This document shows positions 61,347-64,000 of a DNA stretch of 64,000 nucleotides, in pieces; within the stretch, counting starts at the first letter, position 1; each line of letters opens with the position of its first letter. Where the stretch lies: assembly GCA_024509875.1 (NCBI GenBank), contig JAMPIV010012176.1:248001-312000 (forward strand), written 5' to 3'. The translations under genes and the position numbers were made by a program. Source of the stretch: Oreohelix idahoensis (lineage: Eukaryota; Mollusca; Gastropoda; Stylommatophora; Oreohelicidae). The notes under the pieces are model-generated. The model was not told the origin of the DNA, did not search any database, and was given only the letters and a program-made list of their open reading frames with translations.

Positions 61347-61773
61347 ACTAGTTAGTGCTGATGAAACATGTTGTTGTGCCCATTTACGACTGGAAAACAT
61401 TAAATCTCTCAGACCTGAGGGTCTTTTATATTTGGACATGCGCCCTAATATAACCGACTAGGTTGAACGGGACGCGCCTCGCCAACACGAGGCAAAAGTT
61501 TTACATAAAAAAAAAAGACTGGAAAAGAAAATAGATCAAAAACTATCATTGTTCGTCTTCTTCATTTTGAATCGACTATAGTGTTGTTATACCCTGTTCA
61601 ACCTGGAAATTGGTTATATTGGGGTATATTGTGTGTTAGGTTCTTCGATGTTGGCCGGTTGTTAGTCCTGAAAAGGACTGGTCCTAAAAAGGACCACTAG
61701 CTGACAGTCCGGATTCCTGTCCGTTGCTTGCCTGTCCGTGGTGTGTTCATTGTGTTTTTCATATCCTGCCTCC
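61347..61773. other. End of unit R and sequence after the ORF1 gene
   Basis: 61347-61378 is the last part of R (CTAGTTAGTGCTGATGAAAC). The remainder is 3' to the ORF1 at 61774. On the minus strand it has two neighbouring hairpins, AGTCCTTTTCAGGACT (61664-61679) and GGTCCTTTTTAGGACC (61680-61695), both with 6-bp stems and 4-base loops. No ORF2 follows. Confidence 0.6.
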
Positions 61774-63510
61774 CTATCTGGCTTGTGTGGTTGTGTGTGT
61801 TTTTGCCCTCTTCGTTTCTGTTTCTTGTGTCTTCCTCTTCTCCTGTATCTGGGAAAGCGCTTTTTCTATAATTGTTGGGAGTAGCTCTTCTAGCGTTTCC
61901 TCGATGACGTCTTCGTCTAATTGGTAGTTCGTTTTAGTGTCTTTTGTGTTTGATGTAATTTCTTCAATGGTCATTCTTTCTGCCTCTATTCTTTTCAGTA
62001 GTTGTTCGTTTCCATCTTTCAGTTCTATCAGCTTCCTGACATCTTCTTCTACCTGTTGCTGAATTCTTTTCATGTCTTGGTGTATTATTTTCATGTCGTT
62101 CATGAATTGTTGTTTCGCGCTTTCCGAGCTGTCATGGATTTCTTCACATCTGTCAGTTGAGGTTCTGTTTTTGTGTGGCTGGCGGTTTTCTCTCTCCTTT
62201 CGCAGTTGTTGTTTCAAATCTCTCACTTCAGTCGTGAGCCGTCTGACTTGTTCCGTTAGGCTGTCGCTGTCTTGGCGCCTATTACCTAGAGTACTTGCCT
62301 TCAGTGTGTTTTTTGCCTCTTGGTACGATACCCCCTTTCCAATGGCAACTGTGATTATTTGCCTTGTTTGTTGGTATTCGGGACACCCGCGGTATCGTGC
62401 TCCGTGCTTTCCGAGGCAGTTGGTACATTTTCTATTGTTGTTTGGCGCTTTGTAGTCGCTGTCTTTTTTTGCCTTAGGGCAGTCTTTGTACTCGTGGCTG
62501 CCCACACAGTATCTACAGACCGTCTCTTTTCTGCAAGTGTTCTTTGTGTGAGAAAATCCCTGGCACTTTGAACACTGCATCACTGGCGGGATATAGGCAT
62601 GTGTTCTTCGAGGTCTATTCTGGATAGGGAAGTTTTCTGGGATTGTTTTCCCTTGTAGAGTCACTATTATCCGTCTGGTGTCTTCTTTGTTCCAGGACTT
62701 AAGCCTTTCGGCATGTGTGATTCTGTACAGAGGGTTTTCGGCCTGGATGTAGCTGATGGCCTCTGTGTCTGACAAGCTGGTATCTATCCCTTTGATGACT
62801 ACTCTCTTGGTTTCAGTGTAGATTTCTGCTGGGATTTTGATCCGGTGTGGTAGCTGAAATTCTTTAGGCCCGGATGCCAGAGCAGCCATCAGCGCTTTAG
62901 TCTTTTCTGTATCATTCAGGGCAAGTGTCACTCCATGTTGATGCCTTCTGATACTTATTATGCCTCTTTTGCCTACTACTTTCTCCAGGACATTGATTAC
63001 TTTGTCGTCCGGGAGTGCCCTGAGTGTGGCTTCTCCTCCGGACAACTGCGTAATTTTTATTTTGCGCTCTTGATCCTGTTCTTTCTGAATGCTATTTCGT
63101 AGTTCGCCTGGACGGCATCTCCCATCTGTTACCACTGGCTGTGTATCTGTCTTTGGGCTCGGTACCCTGTCCTCTTCTGTCTGCTCGTGATTCTGCTTCT
63201 CTTGATCACCGCGGGAGACTTGGCTGTTCTCCGTTGAATTCCGGCGTATCTCGATGTCTGACTCTGGAGCCACCTCCAATAGTGCTTCTTTCAATGTTGG
63301 AGATAGACTAAGGAACTCGTCTCCGTCTTCACGTATTCTGTATAGTGCGTCCATAATGGTCTCCGCGATAGCTTCTGGGTCTAATTCGTTTAGTTCCGAT
63401 GATATTGTCCCCATATTAGCAGCAGGCTGTGAGGTGACGTCTTGTTGTTCTGCTCTTTTGACTACTCCTGGTGCCGGTCTGTGTTGAAGAGTTTCTTTCA
63501 TGTCCTTCAT
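61774..63510 (-). CDS. LINE ORF1 (gag-like) protein with three CCHC knuckles
   Basis: 578 residues, ATG at 63508-63510, no interruption. It would bind element RNA in a nucleoprotein particle. Residues 1-150 are acidic and disordered; 150-300 look like an RRM-type region (RVVIKGIDTSLSDTEAISYI). Three knuckles follow: CSKCQGFSHTKNTC (313-326), CRYCVGSHEYKDC (332-344) and CTNCLGKHGARYRGC (362-376), with the spacing typical of I- and Jockey-type ORF1. Residues 415-520 form coiled coils and the tail is basic. It belongs to an I-group LINE, possibly the same as the ORF2 at 6675, but I cannot prove that. No ORF2 is downstream. Confidence 0.85.
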   Translation of the reverse strand: MKDMKETLQHRPAPGVVKRAEQQDVTSQPAANMGTISSELNELDPEAIAETIMDALYRIREDGDEFLSLSPTLKEALLEVAPESDIEIRRNSTENSQVSRGDQEKQNHEQTEEDRVPSPKTDTQPVVTDGRCRPGELRNSIQKEQDQERKIKITQLSGGEATLRALPDDKVINVLEKVVGKRGIISIRRHQHGVTLALNDTEKTKALMAALASGPKEFQLPHRIKIPAEIYTETKRVVIKGIDTSLSDTEAISYIQAENPLYRITHAERLKSWNKEDTRRIIVTLQGKTIPENFPIQNRPRRTHAYIPPVMQCSKCQGFSHTKNTCRKETVCRYCVGSHEYKDCPKAKKDSDYKAPNNNRKCTNCLGKHGARYRGCPEYQQTRQIITVAIGKGVSYQEAKNTLKASTLGNRRQDSDSLTEQVRRLTTEVRDLKQQLRKERENRQPHKNRTSTDRCEEIHDSSESAKQQFMNDMKIIHQDMKRIQQQVEEDVRKLIELKDGNEQLLKRIEAERMTIEEITSNTKDTKTNYQLDEDVIEETLEELLPTIIEKALSQIQEKRKTQETETKRAKTHTTTQAR

Positions 63511-64000
63511 AGTGTTAGCAGGTGGGTCGCCTGTTTTTTTCCGGCTGGCTGTTTTTGCTTTTATTGAGCGCTGGTGGGCTGGTGTAAACCTTCCTCTTTT
63601 TCGCGTGTGGTTTATTTCGGGCCATTTTGACTATTGCGATCGCTGTGTACGTCCTGACAAGGACGCTGGTTATAGTGCAGTTGAAAAGAAGGTAAAATGT
63701 ATTAGTATTGAAAGTGGCACAGCTAATATGTATTCACTATTTAAACACAGGCATGAAGTATAATAGTTTTTCTTTTAGAAAGAACATGCAATAAAAATAT
63801 TTTAAACAGTAAAGACCCTAACAAATATTTTACAGTTTTTAAAGTAGTTATCTTTGCCGTTAAAAATTTTACACCATTAACAGAAACAAATAAGGATAAA
63901 ATGAAATTTAAGCATTTAATGCATTAATTGTTTCTTATTTAAATTGTCTCCCTTGGGTTAAAAAAAATGTATGAGTATGTCGTCATTTTGTCTTATAACA
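63511..64000. other. Sequence upstream of ORF1
   Basis: 63511-63665 is the likely 5' UTR. It contains the hairpin CGTCCTGACAAGGACG (63650-63665), related to those at 2453 and 5252. The rest to the window end is AT-rich with no feature seen. Confidence 0.5.

Overview
This 64 kb window is eukaryotic nuclear DNA made almost entirely of transposable elements (TEs). I see no host gene, operon, rRNA or functional tRNA. AT-rich spacers, tRNA-derived SINEs, Penelope-like, Tx1, RTE, I-type and REL-endonuclease LINEs, Tc1 and hAT transposons and Ty3/gypsy elements with long LTRs point to an invertebrate. The gag and RNase H styles look to me like those of gastropod molluscs (a sea-slug-like genome), but that last step is recognition from memory, not proof.

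Layout. 1-6.5 kb: a broken minus-strand Ty3/gypsy element (partial LTR, decayed gag, tRNA primer site, a long second LTR-like block). 6.5-10.6 kb: an I-group LINE ORF2 (endonuclease, RT, RNase H) with two stop codons. 10.6-14.3 kb: repeat units called here R and P, carrying a SINE and 17 copies of a 67-bp minisatellite. 14.3-27.6 kb: a 13.3 kb LTR retrotransposon with 5-bp target duplication, almost identical LTRs and a decayed interior; its 5' LTR carries a 1.2 kb SINE palindrome and its 3' LTR a Tc1-like transposon. 27.6-30.9 kb: two broken RTE-like LINE pieces in opposite orientation, one split by a solo LTR. 30.9-42.1 kb: an inverted copy of P and R, broken by a SINE, a Penelope-like element and a full-length Tx1-clade LINE that sits in a U2 snRNA-like sequence.

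42.1-46.8 kb: tandem repeats, a hAT-like element with 8-bp target duplication and spacer. 46.8-57.4 kb: a 9.9 kb minus-strand gypsy element with exact 5-bp target duplication, inserted into the end of an RTE-like LINE. Its integrase lies upstream of its reverse transcriptase, the rare Gmr1-type order. 57.4-61.3 kb: a nearly intact minus-strand LINE with N-terminal zinc finger, RT and restriction-like endonuclease. 61.3-64 kb: the only uninterrupted large retroelement protein of LINE type, a 578-residue ORF1 with three CCHC knuckles.

How the parts relate. Paired copies inside the window serve as filled and empty sites, so insertion order can be read directly: R/P units and RTE LINEs are oldest; the LTR elements, SINEs, Penelope, Tx1 and REL LINEs came later; the SINE palindrome and Tc1 came last, after the 13 kb element had landed. 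The GAA-rich 3' tails of the SINEs resemble the tail of the I-group LINE, and the SINE 3' half resembles the RTE LINE 3' end, suggesting that LINEs in this genome move them.
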